NCBI GenBank assembly: GCA_006226375.1
Contig: SBHC01000045.1
Span: 1 to 46,611, forward strand
Source of the DNA: Deltaproteobacteria bacterium
GTDB taxonomy: Bacteria > Myxococcota_C > UBA6777
Direction: 5' to 3'
Length of the DNA: 46,611 bases
Below are positions 1 to 8,155 of this stretch, in pieces; position 1 is the stretch's first letter, and the number at the start of each line of letters is the position of its first letter. The position numbers and the translations under genes were made by a program. A model generated the notes under the pieces. The model saw only the letters and a list, made by a program, of their open reading frames with translations. It was not told where the DNA came from and made no database searches.

Positions 1-1
1 C

Positions 2-1297
2 AGCGCCATCGACAAGTTTGGTGGACCTACGACACTTGATTGTGATGGTGGGGGCAAGCTGACGTTTGACAACAAGTACATCTCAGCCAGCTATGACGGA
101 ACGTCAGGGCAGGAGAAGATCTCTGTTTCTGGAACGAAGAAAGGCTACAGCTTACTTACCCTGGATTGTGGTGGTTTCAAGTCGTCTCCTGTGATCATTG
201 AAGTCAAACCTTCCGTGAAGATTCCAGACCCATCTCCTTCGGCGAACGGTGACTTTGGAATTGAGCCATCCTTAGTCTGGAAGGGTCGAGTCACTCACCT
301 CTCTTCTTATGATCGGGCTAACAAAAAGCTGATCTACTCACAATTTCTAAACCGATGGTCCAGCGCTACCCTTGATGGTGAAGGAGACTATGGTCGTCAA
401 AGTAGCATCGCACTTAATCCAAACAACGACGATCTGCCCTTCATTTGTGCGATCGAAGCTACAGGGTTGTCATGTTGGTCGCTCAATGGTGAAGGGCTTT
501 GGAACAAGTCCAACGTTGACACCATTGCCAATTCTGCCAGTGGGTACAAAGGCAGAATCAATGTGGTGGTTAACAAACAAGGCACTGTCTATGTTTTGTA
601 CTACAGCGAAACAACACAGAGTCTTAAGCTGGCGATCAGCATCAACCCGTCACGCAAGGACTGGAAGAGTGTAGAGATTAGCAAGGGAGGGTTGTTCAAC
701 GATCTGACGCTAGCTTCGGACGACAAGCCAAGAGTGGCCTTCCAAAGAGAAGGCAAAGCTTACTATGGCGCGATGGACAGTGGCGGAGCCTGGAAGTTTG
801 AAGCTATCGATGAGGGTTCAGGAACTCCTGCGCCAGGAACAGGCATCCGTTTGAAGATAGGTTCTAACAATCGGCCCCAAGTTATCTACTACAAAAATGG
901 GAATCTGATCCATGCCGTCAAAGCAGGTGGGGCTTGGGGGGTTGCTGTGGTTGAAACCGTCAACGTGACAAGTTATCAGTTTGGTCTCTCTCTTAATCGT
1001 CACCACCAACCACGCGTTACCTACTTCGATAGCTCGAACAATACGTTGCGTTTTGCTTACAGGCTCAAACGTAAGCAGGTTGGTGCTATCAATCAGTGGC
1101 GCATTGAAACACCTTTGGCTGGTAAGCAGGTTGGAAACTATAATGCTCTCACCCTGGATGAGTTTGGTCGTGCTCACATCGGGTATTACAGCGAAAGTGA
1201 CAAGAGTGCTGGTTATTATGTGGAGCCACACTTCCTTGATTATTCCCCGACGTTAGATTCTGGTAACGACCCATTGAGCAACACATTGGTCCCGTAA
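2..1297 (+). CDS. 5'-truncated repeat (propeller-like) protein, probably secreted
   Basis: The reading frame is open from base 2, well upstream of the first possible start (a GTG at 191), so the gene begins before the window and 431 residues are visible. The first 60 or so residues look like an Ig-like beta domain with two Cys in LDC motifs. The rest contains degenerate repeats of the type 'PRV-x-Y/F ... L-x-Y/F-A' (for example around 730-750, 870-900 and 1010-1050), resembling the beta-propeller-like repeats of many myxobacterial surface lipoproteins. No catalytic motif is visible. The start, and any signal peptide, lies outside the window. The function is unknown; a surface or secreted binding protein is an inference from the repeats and from the lipoprotein-rich surroundings. 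Confidence 0.8.
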   Translation, partial: SAIDKFGGPTTLDCDGGGKLTFDNKYISASYDGTSGQEKISVSGTKKGYSLLTLDCGGFKSSPVIIEVKPSVKIPDPSPSANGDFGIEPSLVWKGRVTHLSSYDRANKKLIYSQFLNRWSSATLDGEGDYGRQSSIALNPNNDDLPFICAIEATGLSCWSLNGEGLWNKSNVDTIANSASGYKGRINVVVNKQGTVYVLYYSETTQSLKLAISINPSRKDWKSVEISKGGLFNDLTLASDDKPRVAFQREGKAYYGAMDSGGAWKFEAIDEGSGTPAPGTGIRLKIGSNNRPQVIYYKNGNLIHAVKAGGAWGVAVVETVNVTSYQFGLSLNRHHQPRVTYFDSSNNTLRFAYRLKRKQVGAINQWRIETPLAGKQVGNYNALTLDEFGRAHIGYYSESDKSAGYYVEPHFLDYSPTLDSGNDPLSNTLVP

Positions 1298-1650
1298 CAT
1301 CTTGTGGGTTCTTGGTGGTTTCCCTTTGACGGCTTGCTCGACAGTTGGAACTTCTTTCTTGCTGTCGCGCTTCTTGTTCTGGTGGGGCTGTTTTCGTTCT
1401 TTCCGGATTTCACTTGCTCTCTATCATTGGGTTTGTCTTACTTCCATTTCTGCTCTTGCCTTGTTCGTTTCGTTCGGCTTCCCCCCCCCAACAATATTGA
1501 AAATAAAATAACCCGTACCTACTCTCTCTACGAACTTAACATTCATAACAGTCTGTTCCCATTTTTTTCATAGGATATGCATTCCCGATAGCTAGACGTG
1601 TATCTAACTCTAGAGGAAATGCGATCCAATCGCACGTTATGGAGTTGATT
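1298..1650. other. Intergenic region, pyrimidine-rich
   Basis: About 350 bases without a convincing gene. The plus strand is C/T-rich from 1370 to 1500, with a run of nine C at 1483-1491. It probably holds the promoter of the collagen-like lipoprotein gene; the AT-rich block 1495-1520 is the best candidate, but I cannot place -35 and -10 boxes with confidence. A short hairpin (GCGAT-cca-ATCGC, 1621-1633) lies just upstream of the start codon. Confidence 0.4.
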
Positions 1651-2352
1651 ATGTCTCTTTTGAAAAACCGCATTCGTTCCTTTTTTGTTGTAACCCACTC
1701 CATTGCAAAAAGATGGTTGCTTCTTCTTGCGGCCTTCTCTGTGTTTGGTTTGCTCACGGCTTGTGGCCCATCTCCGGAACAACTCCGACAAGCGGTGGAG
1801 GAGTATTGCAAAACTGTTGATACCAACTGCAAGGGAGAAGCAGGCAAGGATGGAACAAAAGGTGTTCAAGGCGAGAAAGGGGATAAGGGCGAAAAAGGTG
1901 AGCAAGGAGAAAAAGGAGACCCTGGCACGAATGGAACAAATGGCACAGATGCTAGCATGGCTGAGTTTGTAGGGTTTTCCAAGACCAAGACAGATGGCAA
2001 TGCTGGAGGTTGGGCTGGGATGAAAACTCTTTGCGACAATGACTACGCAGGCTCCCGGATGTGTACCCAAGCAGAAGCCATGGTTGCGTTGCAAAATGGC
2101 AAGATTACAGCAGCAACCTTCGGAACTGTAGACCCCAATACAGGCGGTGCTGCCTGGATTGGTGGGAGTACGTATGCTCAGAACTCCAACGGAAGCTTTC
2201 ACTGCGGTGGGTGGCGTAGCAACAAGGCTGGGGATTCGACCAATCCCAATAACGGAGCTGCAGTGACATGGGCTGGACCGAACAATCCGACATCCCTCCT
2301 TGTTGGGCACCAGGAGTGCAGGAGTACTTGGCCTGTCGCTTGTTGCAAGTAA
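1651..2352 (+). CDS. Collagen-like repeat lipoprotein
   Basis: Predicted lipoprotein of 233 residues. I start it at 1651 because GGAG sits at the right distance upstream; an in-frame ATG at 1639 has no such site. A basic N-terminus and hydrophobic segment end in the lipobox LTAC (Cys near residue 38). Residues about 62-104 are Gly-X-Y triplets rich in K, E and D (GEKGDKGEKG type), as in bacterial collagen-like surface proteins. The C-terminal 130 residues form a separate globular domain rich in Gly, Trp and Cys that ends in CCK. It has an MCTQAEA motif and a WIGG motif and is perhaps lectin-like, but I do not recognise it. Collagen-like segments usually trimerise and project a head domain from the surface; that role is inferred here. 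Confidence 0.85.
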   Translation: MSLLKNRIRSFFVVTHSIAKRWLLLLAAFSVFGLLTACGPSPEQLRQAVEEYCKTVDTNCKGEAGKDGTKGVQGEKGDKGEKGEQGEKGDPGTNGTNGTDASMAEFVGFSKTKTDGNAGGWAGMKTLCDNDYAGSRMCTQAEAMVALQNGKITAATFGTVDPNTGGAAWIGGSTYAQNSNGSFHCGGWRSNKAGDSTNPNNGAAVTWAGPNNPTSLLVGHQECRSTWPVACCK

Positions 2353-3237
2353 CTATGATTTTCCAGTGTCACGTTGTGCCAAAGCTATCACATTGCCGTC
2401 GGGGTCGGCGTAATAGGCAACCGTGTCTCCCCAGTCTCTTGGGGCGCGTTCGGATAGAAGCTTGCCTCCTGCCTCTTGGATTCTAGCTATGCTTTCGTCC
2501 AGGTTGTTGCATTGTAAGTATAGCTCCGCTCCCCCGATAGCTTCTGCAGAAGGAAGGACAGGCTCTTGTTGCACGTTCTTGGCAAAGTTCTCTTTCTGGT
2601 ACACCGCGACGCCGCTTCCATTCGGCAAGGCAAACTCTACCAACACAGGAACATCAATTCGTCGGGGCCAACCGAACGCTTTCTCGTAAAAGGCAATCGA
2701 ACGAGATAGGTCGGAAACGGCCAGTATCACGGTCTCCAACGACGGTGTGGGCTCCACACGTCCAAACGCCTCTTCCAAGGCTCGCAACACTCCACTCCAT
2801 GCCCTCTCAAAATAAGCATAGACTTCATCCCACGATGCACCGTCGCCAAAGCCTGTGTGTATTAGGCTAACCTTCGTTTGGTTGGGTCCTGCATCTCGCA
2901 TCCGAACGACAACCCAGGTCCGTTTCTCTCTAACTTCTCCAAGGTGGGGTGGGGCGTTCCAGCTAAAGCTAACAAGCTGGTTGGGGATGTAGGAGAGTAT
3001 CTGGCATCCCTCGGAACCTCGCTGTCCTGGTAGAGTGCTATCTGCGTCCATGAAATATAGCTCAAACGGACCACCCACACGAAGCTCAATGTTGGCTTCC
3101 ACGCCCAGGAAGTCTGTCACTCCTTGGGATGTTGTCCAGGCTGCAAATACCTCCTCACGAGGTGCCGCAATGGTCGTTCGCTTCTCCAAGGTTCGTAACT
3201 CTGAACCGCTGGCTACAAATTGTTGGGTCTTTATCAT
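2353..3237 (-). CDS. SRPBCC (AHSA1-type) domain fused to a VOC/glyoxalase domain
   Basis: Cytosolic protein of 294 residues with two ligand-binding folds in one chain. Residues about 15-160 match the AHSA1-like SRPBCC family (start of type TIAAPREEVFAAWT, then GGPFELYF, then WSGVLRALEE). Residues about 165-290 match a VOC (glyoxalase/bleomycin-resistance) domain, beginning with VILAVSDLSRSIAFYEKAFG and ending with YYADPDGNVIALAQ. Such domains usually occur as separate proteins. The substrate is unknown. The stop codon abuts the stop of the collagen-like gene (convergent, no gap). The ribosome-binding site is weak. Confidence 0.88.
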   Translation of the reverse strand: MIKTQQFVASGSELRTLEKRTTIAAPREEVFAAWTTSQGVTDFLGVEANIELRVGGPFELYFMDADSTLPGQRGSEGCQILSYIPNQLVSFSWNAPPHLGEVREKRTWVVVRMRDAGPNQTKVSLIHTGFGDGASWDEVYAYFERAWSGVLRALEEAFGRVEPTPSLETVILAVSDLSRSIAFYEKAFGWPRRIDVPVLVEFALPNGSGVAVYQKENFAKNVQQEPVLPSAEAIGGAELYLQCNNLDESIARIQEAGGKLLSERAPRDWGDTVAYYADPDGNVIALAQRDTGKS

Positions 3238-3576
3238 GGTTGCATCCGTTTCTTGCGCTGAAACAAACCGTGGACTGTATTTTGTTCACGGTAGCATACT
3301 ATCATTGGGTCGAATTGGAAGGGGCGATATTCATACTTCTATCTTACAGGTTGACATGCTATCCAAAGATAACGTACGACTCATGTCGTTCCTACCAAAG
3401 AAACAAACATTATGGAGCGGAGTTGCTTATGCCTCAACGAAGTTCCGAAGAAGGGGTGTGGTCATTGACCGTTGGTTTGTTGATATAGGGCAGGAGTCCC
3501 CAGATTACGCAGACAGCACAGACAAACATTCCGTATGTTGGGTTGAGCTTTGTGGGAACAAGAACAGTATCATTGC

Positions 3577-3610
3577 TTGCAAGAGCAGAGTGCCCACGGA
3601 TGTGGGTACT
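3577..3610. repeat. 34-base direct repeat, copy 1, with internal hairpin
   Basis: Identical over 34 bases to 3838-3871. The unit contains an 8-pair stem with a four-base loop (GTGCCCAC-GGAT-GTGGGTAC, one G-T pair). Flanking bases are only loosely similar between the copies. Confidence 0.9.
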
Positions 3611-3638
3611 TCTCCCTTGCCTATATCCTGCATTGGTA

Positions 3639-3660
3639 GCCGGGTAAATTTTTGCCCGGC
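3639..3660. repeat. Inverted repeat, GC-rich stem with AT-rich centre
   Basis: The 22 bases fold as GCCGGG/CCCGGC followed by a T-G and three A-T pairs around a TT centre. Its right half lies inside the first unit of the 23-base tandem repeat. It could act as a transcription terminator for the phosphatase mRNA, but it is nearly 290 bases past that gene. Confidence 0.6.
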
Positions 3661-3691
3661 GTCATCACAAATTTTTGCCCGGCGTCATCAC
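3646..3691. repeat. Perfect tandem duplication, 2 x 23 bases
   Basis: Units 3646-3668 and 3669-3691 are identical (AAATTTTTGCCCGGC followed by GTCATCAC). This suggests a recent slippage or an iterated binding site. Confidence 0.9.
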
Positions 3692-3837
3692 ATGTGCGAA
3701 GACCATTCAACCACGGAGGGAATATCAACCGCAAATGGACGTAACACCCACACAAATGGATGACACAAGGAGGGAATCAATTCGCTCTACACCGTTACCT
3801 AGGAAGCACCATCGAAATGAAGTTGTAGCATCGTCGT

Positions 3838-3871
3838 TTGCAAGAGCAGAGTGCCCACGGATGTGGGTACT
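3838..3871. repeat. 34-base direct repeat, copy 2, with internal hairpin
   Basis: Identical to 3577-3610, offset by 261 bases. It ends about 75 bases beyond the stop codon of the phosphatase gene. Confidence 0.9.
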
Positions 3872-3946
3872 ATGGCTGTGATTTTGTTTGTGCGGTTTCG
3901 CAAGGCAACGAACGAATCCTAAGCTCGTTTGCTGCATGCGCGGAAC

Positions 3947-4723
3947 TCAAGGGGTTCCCACTTGCTCTGCCAGTTCGCAGACAAATTTCCATTGGCTACC
4001 TTTGCGTTGGTAGTGAGGGTTGTTGGCTTCGATGCGTTGGGTGAGGTGCTCCAGGGATTCACCGTAAAGCAAATGAGCGGCAACAAGCATGGTTGTCGTT
4101 CTCCCGACCCCTGCAAAGCAATGGACCGCTACACCATGTTGTGCCGTTTGTTCCTGCAACAAGGTTGCGAAGGATTCCACCTGGTCGAAGGTGGGAGGTG
4201 TTAAGTCTTGGACAGGAAAATGGTACACGTTGAGGTCAGAATCCATCACTTGAGCGTTGGGAGGAGAGGCCATCAAGGAGATAAGCGTGGAGATACCATG
4301 TTCTTGAAGAAGCTTGATCTCGTGATGCAGTTGTTGATGGCAGAACGTTCCATGCAGCTGTGGAGATGGACCGTCTTCCAGAACAAAGCCTGGCTCCAAA
4401 AGCTGGGTTTTTTGGTTGAGGTGGTCGATAAGGTCGGCGAGCACGTTGAGGTCGTGCAACGGTGCAAATTCGTCACGAACTTCTTGAGGTGAGCGGTGGT
4501 AAAAGGGAGCTACCTTGGGCGCAAGCTGATCGAGATAGCTCCATAGCTCCGTTAGAGATAAGTCGGGTTGATCGTAGAGGTGTTGGCCGAGCCAGTTGAA
4601 TACGGCGGCCTCTGGCAAGGATAGCTTGCTCCAATGCAGGCGGTTGAATCCTGGTCGCGCCATCCCACCAATTTTTTGTTCTTGAAACCACCAAAACGCT
4701 TTGATCTCTCGCTGAATCGACAT
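3947..4723 (-). CDS. Dual-specificity/tyrosine phosphatase-like protein
   Basis: Predicted cytosolic protein of 258 residues with the cysteine-phosphatase signature HCFAGVGRT: nucleophile Cys202 and phosphate-binding Arg208 (CX5R). Asp173, in FPVQDLTPP, is well placed as the general acid. The N-terminal 110 residues precede the catalytic domain and are not a family I recognise; they include a 'GMARPGF' start typical of bacterial DSP-like proteins. A GGGAG site lies about 10 bases before the ATG. It is transcribed away from the P450 gene, with 150 bases between the starts. It may remove phosphate from protein Tyr/Ser/Thr, perhaps opposing kinases such as the one at 15598, but the substrate is unknown. 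Confidence 0.88.
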   Translation of the reverse strand: MSIQREIKAFWWFQEQKIGGMARPGFNRLHWSKLSLPEAAVFNWLGQHLYDQPDLSLTELWSYLDQLAPKVAPFYHRSPQEVRDEFAPLHDLNVLADLIDHLNQKTQLLEPGFVLEDGPSPQLHGTFCHQQLHHEIKLLQEHGISTLISLMASPPNAQVMDSDLNVYHFPVQDLTPPTFDQVESFATLLQEQTAQHGVAVHCFAGVGRTTTMLVAAHLLYGESLEHLTQRIEANNPHYQRKGSQWKFVCELAEQVGTP

Positions 4724-4873
4724 ACCCGGTTTGCTCCCTACAAGATTGGATTCCTCTGTTTAGCACACTTTTTGTTTTCGTGTTCGATGGGTCTTTGTGC
4801 AATTCTTCAACATCAGAGTTGTATGTTGAAGCTGTGGCCAAGAAAGTCACAACTTCAACAGGAGAACCCTTCC

Positions 4874-6271
4874 ATGAATCTTTCGGTTGAGCAGAAGCAA
4901 CCTGAGCCCGTCGTGTTGGTGAAGCCTCCTTCCACGCCGCCTTTCTATTTGATGCGTAGCTTGTCTGACATTCGCAACGATCTAGCTGGCTACATGCTTC
5001 GTATGCGTGAGACTTTTGGGCCTCTGGTTCGTGTTCACAGTGTTCTGCGCAAGATCTATCTGGTGAACGAGCCGGAGTACATCCAACAGGTTCTGGTCTC
5101 CCAAGGAGACAACTTCACCAAAGATGTGATGATGCGGTTGCTTCGGGACCACATCCTTGGGGAGGGGCTGCTGACCAACTTGGATCGCGACTCTCATCGT
5201 CGACAGAGAAAGCTTTTGGCTCCAGCGTTTCGCAAAAAGCATATCGCATCCTACGCCGAAGCTATGGTGGACTACAGTGAGCGTATGGCTGCCGAATGGA
5301 AGCCCGGTGAGACGGTAGATATCGCCCAAGAGATGATGCGTTTGACGTTGGGGATTGTCTCCAAAACCCTCTTTGACGCTGACGTGGATGACGATGCGGC
5401 GGACATTGGTGAGGCGTTGACGCAGCTGCTGGAGTACTTTCCCAAACTCGTGAGTCCGCTGGCTCCTCTGCGTATCAGTCTTCCTACACCAGGCCGTAAG
5501 AGGCTCTTTGATAACTTGCAGAGAATTGACGATACAGTGCTCCGGATCATCCAAGAGCACCGTGAAGACCCTGACAAACATGGTTCGCTGTTGTCACTTT
5601 TGCTTCAAGTCAGGCACGAAGACGACGGTAGCGGAATGTCCGACAAACAAATCCGTGACGAAGCGATAACTCTCTTTCTGGCGGGCCATGAAACCACAGC
5701 CAATGCGTTGGCCTGGACATGGTACATGCTGGGGAAACACCCCGAAGAATGGGACCGAATGGCTCGCGAGGTGGACGACGTCTGGGAGCAAGATCTAACT
5801 CCCTACGAGAAGTTTCAGAAGCTATCGTACACCCGACATATCTTTGCAGAGACCCTTCGACTGTTTCCTCCAGCACATACGATTGGAAGAAAGTCGTTGG
5901 AGTCTTTCTCTCTAGGGTCTCATGAAATCCCAGGAGGCTCGATGGTACTCATGAGTCCCTTTGTGGTGCATCGCGACCCAAGATATTGGGATGACCCCAA
6001 TACCTTTCGTCCTTCTCGCTGGGAGGACGGAAGCACAGACAACCTGCCTAAGTTTGCTTATTTCCCATTTGGGGGAGGGGCACGGGTTTGTATCGGTGAG
6101 CACTTTGCTTGGATGGAGGGGGTTTTGGTTCTGGCGACGTTGGCGCGTCAGTGGCGACCGGCTTTGATTCCCGGTCAAGACGTTCAACACCAAGCGCTGA
6201 TCACTCTGCGGCCCAAGGATGGGGTATGGGTTACCTTGGAGCCCCGGAACAACACAGGGAAAGACTCGTAG
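4874..6271 (+). CDS. Cytochrome P450
   Basis: Heme-thiolate monooxygenase of 465 residues. The frame is open further upstream, but ATG 4874 is preceded by CAGGAGAA at good spacing and gives the usual family length. Key motifs are the I-helix oxygen-activation site AGHETT (270-275), the K-helix ETLR (326-329) and the heme-binding loop FGGGARVCIG (399-408) with ligand Cys406. There is no N-terminal membrane anchor. The overall sequence is closest in style to the CYP102-heme/CYP4-like bacterial class that oxidises fatty acids or terpenoids, though the substrate cannot be read from sequence. No ferredoxin or reductase gene is adjacent; the reductase-like gene at 41646 is distant. The stop codon is 3 bases from the stop of the convergent glycosyltransferase gene. 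Confidence 0.95.
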   Translation: MNLSVEQKQPEPVVLVKPPSTPPFYLMRSLSDIRNDLAGYMLRMRETFGPLVRVHSVLRKIYLVNEPEYIQQVLVSQGDNFTKDVMMRLLRDHILGEGLLTNLDRDSHRRQRKLLAPAFRKKHIASYAEAMVDYSERMAAEWKPGETVDIAQEMMRLTLGIVSKTLFDADVDDDAADIGEALTQLLEYFPKLVSPLAPLRISLPTPGRKRLFDNLQRIDDTVLRIIQEHREDPDKHGSLLSLLLQVRHEDDGSGMSDKQIRDEAITLFLAGHETTANALAWTWYMLGKHPEEWDRMAREVDDVWEQDLTPYEKFQKLSYTRHIFAETLRLFPPAHTIGRKSLESFSLGSHEIPGGSMVLMSPFVVHRDPRYWDDPNTFRPSRWEDGSTDNLPKFAYFPFGGGARVCIGEHFAWMEGVLVLATLARQWRPALIPGQDVQHQALITLRPKDGVWVTLEPRNNTGKDS

Positions 6272-6274
6272 GAT

Positions 6275-8134
6275 TTAGTTTCCTCCCTGTCGGCCTCCGC
6301 CTGAACGGCCTCCACCTGAACGGCCTCCACCTGAACGGCCTCCACCTGAACGGCCGGGGTTGCCACCCGAGCGTCCAGGACCACCACCCGAGCGTCCTGC
6401 GTTGTTTCGGCCTCGTGACCGATTGTCGTTGGAACGGGAAGGTCTTCCATCGCCTGAACGTGAGGGTCTTCCATCGCCAGAACGAGAAGGTCTTCCTTCG
6501 CCAGAACGAGAAGGTCTTCCTTCGCCAGAACGAGAAGGTCTTCCTTCACCTGAACGTGAACCCTCCGACTGACGACCGCGGGAGTCTCGGGAGTCGTTTC
6601 CTCCACGTCGATCGCGGTTGCCGCCACGGTTGTCGCGGTTGCCGTCTCGGTTGCCTCCATCTTGTCTGTTTCTTCCACCGCCTTGCCGATTGCCACCACG
6701 GTTGTCGCGATTGCCGCCACGGTTGTCGCGATTGCCACCACGGTTGTCGCGGTTGCCGCCTCGGTTGTCTCGGTTGCCGCCCTGAGGTCTTCCTTGGGAA
6801 GATGGGGGGGGCTGACGTTGCTCAAAGTGGGGGAGCTGCTCTTCAAGTGCTGCAAAGAAGGTAGGATGGGTCGGTTTGTAGTTTTCCAGGTTGGATTGGT
6901 ACCGATCCAGGCGAAGCAAGAACCCTTCCAGCGCGGCTCGTGTGAGCTTCGGGTGGTACTCTCCGAAGCCCATGTGCTCGACATGTTGGGCGTTTGACCA
7001 GGCTGCAAAGTCCCCTTCACGTGGCACCACGAGGAGAGGTTTCTTGAGGGCGATGGCTTCTGCGATTGCGCTCCCGGCTCCGTTGGAGAGAACCGCTTTG
7101 CAGGTTTGGATATCCATGGCCCAGGTGTCGGGATCGTCGACGCGGTAGGTGATGCCAGGCTCGGAAGGGGGTAGCTTGGACTGGAGCTCCCTCTCGTTGA
7201 GTTCTTCGGGGAGCTTGCCTTTGCGACGTCGTATAATCTTCCGCTCGGAGTGGACTGCGATGGGATTCACCGCGTCTTTCTTCTCCTTGTCTTTGCTTTC
7301 TGTGGTTTCTTGAGGAGGTGGGACCCGGAACTCCGCTTCTTCGGCCGCGCTCTCTTCTTCGGCTTTGGCTTTTTCAAACGCCTCGATGTCTTCTTCGTTG
7401 ATGATACTTTCTGTGAGCATCTCTTCCGAGACCGCAAGCTCTCGTTCGAACAGCACGTGGTCGCGTTGCTCTCGTTGCTTGTCCAGCTTGAGGTAGGCAA
7501 TCAAAGGTTGCTCTGCCGAACGGAACTCTTTCAGTTGAGGGAGCATCTCCGGCCCAATCAGAGCGAGCATCTCGGAGCCGTAGGATGGCTCTCCTTGGAG
7601 GACGTCATCACGCACAATGGGCTGTGTGAGGGAGACATCTTGGGCTCGAATGTTGGCATTGACAAAGGTCGGAAGGAGATGCCGCTGTGCCCGGAACTGT
7701 CGCTGCTTCAGCTTTTTTTTGAGCGCCATAAAGCGATCGAAGGGTCCAGGTGGAATGGTGATGGAGAACCTTGCAAACAGGTACATGTACTCCGGATCGA
7801 TCGACACAACAGGGACTCGAACTCGATTCGCGATGTGAGTCGCAAAAGGCTCTCCGTCCCACAGCATCACGTGAGGCTGGAATTTCTCCAGGGGTTCTTG
7901 GAGTGGGCGGTTCAGCTCCCACAACAACCGCCCATAATCCTCGTCGCTTTCTGAAGCGTCCGGATACTTCAGGGAATAGCTGTTCTCAGGATAGTCGTCC
8001 TGGAACGGAGCAAAGCCGCTGCCTGAGCCAAGCAGGAAGAGTGAGTGTTGGGTGGTCGAAAAGTGACGGAGTAGTTCCCACAGGCGGGAGACTCGATCGC
8101 TATTATTCAGGGCACTGGCAATAAGAATGTTCAT
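6275..8134 (-). CDS. Glycosyltransferase with long Gly/Arg/Asn repeat tail
   Basis: 619 residues. The N-terminal part, starting MNILIASALNNSDRV, and the segment SNGAGSAIAEAIALKKPLLV with nearby WSNAQHVE look like a GT-B fold glycosyltransferase of the MJ1255/MGT kind; the second motif is the nucleotide-sugar site. A charged insert (E/K/R-rich, about residues 235-315) interrupts the two lobes. From about residue 435 the chain is low complexity: GGNRDNR repeats, RSGEGRPS repeats, then SGGGR repeats to the end. This tail resembles RGG boxes and is probably disordered and strongly basic. The gene is last in a minus-strand operon (gap 21 bases). The acceptor is unknown. The tail is encoded by three DNA tandem-repeat blocks and may vary in length. 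Confidence 0.75.
   Translation of the reverse strand: MNILIASALNNSDRVSRLWELLRHFSTTQHSLFLLGSGSGFAPFQDDYPENSYSLKYPDASESDEDYGRLLWELNRPLQEPLEKFQPHVMLWDGEPFATHIANRVRVPVVSIDPEYMYLFARFSITIPPGPFDRFMALKKKLKQRQFRAQRHLLPTFVNANIRAQDVSLTQPIVRDDVLQGEPSYGSEMLALIGPEMLPQLKEFRSAEQPLIAYLKLDKQREQRDHVLFERELAVSEEMLTESIINEEDIEAFEKAKAEEESAAEEAEFRVPPPQETTESKDKEKKDAVNPIAVHSERKIIRRRKGKLPEELNERELQSKLPPSEPGITYRVDDPDTWAMDIQTCKAVLSNGAGSAIAEAIALKKPLLVVPREGDFAAWSNAQHVEHMGFGEYHPKLTRAALEGFLLRLDRYQSNLENYKPTHPTFFAALEEQLPHFEQRQPPPSSQGRPQGGNRDNRGGNRDNRGGNRDNRGGNRDNRGGNRQGGGRNRQDGGNRDGNRDNRGGNRDRRGGNDSRDSRGRQSEGSRSGEGRPSRSGEGRPSRSGEGRPSRSGDGRPSRSGDGRPSRSNDNRSRGRNNAGRSGGGPGRSGGNPGRSGGGRSGGGRSGGGRSGGGRQGGN
6291..6350. repeat. Tandem repeat, 4 x 15 bases, coding
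   Basis: Four near-identical 15-base units (one base differs in the first) encode SGGGR repeats at the C-terminus of the glycosyltransferase. Confidence 0.9.
6441..6560. repeat. Tandem repeat, 5 x 24 bases, coding
   Basis: Five 24-base units starting GGTCTTCC encode the eight-residue repeat RSGEGRPS / RSGDGRPS. The two middle units are identical, which suggests recent expansion. Confidence 0.9.
6689..6772. repeat. Tandem repeat, 4 x 21 bases, coding
   Basis: Four 21-base units (ATTGCCACCACGGTTGTCGC type) encode the seven-residue repeat GGNRDNR. More degenerate copies lie at about 6610-6650. Confidence 0.9.
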
Positions 8135-8155
8135 GATTTCATCGGGCGTTCAACA

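Larger units (their letters stand above)
3238..3946. other. Gene-free region with direct, tandem and inverted repeats
   Basis: About 700 bases between two minus-strand genes. Open frames here are short or run antisense into the SRPBCC-VOC gene, and none looks like a protein. The region holds a pair of 34-base direct repeats, a perfect tandem duplication of 23 bases and a strong inverted repeat, each listed separately. Some of it must carry the promoter of the SRPBCC-VOC gene. It may be the remains of a small non-autonomous element, or encode an RNA. Confidence 0.5.

Noticed and set aside
3035-3763. Long plus-strand open frame over the SRPBCC-VOC gene and the repeat island
   Set aside because: It is antisense to a well-supported gene for its first third, and the rest runs through repeat-rich non-coding sequence with no recognisable domain.
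4634-4873. N-terminal extension of the P450
   Set aside because: It overlaps the start of the divergent phosphatase gene and lacks a ribosome-binding site; ATG 4874 has one and gives the usual length.
6109-6864. Plus-strand open frame rich in Leu-His-Leu-Asn-Gly repeats
   Set aside because: It is the complement of the glycosyltransferase tandem-repeat tail; repeats of a multiple of three keep all frames open.
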